From: an uncultured Dorea sp.
GTDB taxonomy: Bacteria > Bacillota_A > Clostridia > Lachnospirales > Lachnospiraceae
Reading direction: 5' to 3'
Assembly (NCBI GenBank): GCA_948468495.1
Contig: CAOKJI010000087.1
Coordinates: 1 to 6,971 of the forward strand
DNA length: 6,971 nucleotides
The position numbers and the translations under genes are program-made. This document shows, one piece after another, positions 6,733 through 6,971 of the stretch (position 1 is the first letter of the stretch; each line of letters starts with the position of its first letter). Below the pieces are notes generated by a model. That model ran no database searches, had not been told where the DNA came from, and saw only the letters and a list, made by a program, of their open reading frames with translations.

Positions 6733-6971
6733 CTATACCTTCTGTTTCAATCCTGCAAGTCTCTCCTGAATCTCTGTGCGCATCTGCTGATATTTCTCAA
6801 GCTTCTTACGCTCTTCCAAAACTTTCGCCTCCGGCGCTTTGCTCACGAATTTCTCGTTGCGAAGCATTCCTTCCGCCCGGGCTATCTCTTTGTTCAGTCT
6901 TATTTCTTCCTTCTCCAGCCGCTCGATTTCCTGTGCGAAATCAATCAAATCCTCCAGAGGCAGATATACAC
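6733..6971 (-). CDS. valS: Valyl-tRNA synthetase, C-terminal tail only
   Basis: The frame is open from the right edge and ends with TAG at 6733-6735, giving the last 78 residues. It begins VYLPLEDLIDFAQEIERLEKE and continues as a heptad-rich helix pair ending LKQKV. This matches the C-terminal coiled-coil arm of ValS, with the family signature FVSKAPEAKV followed by a Glu/Lys-rich helix near the end. That arm contacts the tRNA in known ValS structures; the catalytic HIGH and KMSKS parts lie outside the window. A ValS-folC neighbourhood is common in Firmicutes, which supports the call. I see no terminator in the 61 bases before the LtaS-type gene, so read-through is plausible. Confidence 0.93.
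   Translation of the reverse strand, partial: VYLPLEDLIDFAQEIERLEKEEIRLNKEIARAEGMLRNEKFVSKAPEAKVLEERKKLEKYQQMRTEIQERLAGLKQKV

Overview
The window is about 7 kb of low-to-mid-GC Firmicutes chromosome. Every recognisable gene lies on the minus strand, so transcription runs from right to left. The spoIIAA-spoIIAB-sigF sporulation operon places it in an endospore-forming clade. The neighbourhood (valS, an LtaS-type phosphoglycerol transferase, folC, a tiny ORF, a TPR membrane protein, then spoIIA) and the protein style suggest Clostridia, most likely Lachnospiraceae. That family-level assignment is inference from protein similarity recalled from memory, not a search.

In transcription order, the right edge holds the last 78 codons of valyl-tRNA synthetase (6733-6971). 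After 61 bases comes a 739-residue membrane enzyme of the LtaS/sulfatase-like family (4452-6671) with a C-terminal module resembling IPT/TIG. Two bases later starts folC (3121-4449). Next is a 45-codon ORF with a strong Shine-Dalgarno sequence (2933-3070), then a 453-residue bitopic protein with TPR-like repeats on both sides of one transmembrane helix (1520-2881). These last four genes are closely spaced, with no visible terminator between them, and probably form one transcript. It would end at a hairpin (1471-1491) just after the TPR gene.

The 172-base gap between the TPR gene and spoIIAA (1348-1519) is the only sizeable non-coding segment. It holds the terminator hairpin and, abutting it, a much larger GC-rich stem-loop (1408-1464). 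It also holds weak promoter-like matches that I do not call as a promoter. The spoIIA operon follows: SpoIIAA (anti-anti-sigma), SpoIIAB (anti-sigma kinase) and sigma-F, the last cut by the left edge after 194 codons. These three form the partner-switching module that activates sigma-F in the forespore. SpoIIAB binds and inhibits sigma-F and phosphorylates SpoIIAA; unphosphorylated SpoIIAA displaces sigma-F. Translation appears coupled along the operon: the spoIIAB ribosome binding site lies in the last codons of spoIIAA, and sigF starts inside spoIIAB.

I see no mobile element, CRISPR array, tRNA or rRNA, and no plus-strand gene. Most of the window is ordinary core genome. The least explained items are the 45-codon ORF, the big stem-loop before spoIIAA, the TPR membrane protein and the added C-terminal domain on the LtaS-like enzyme.
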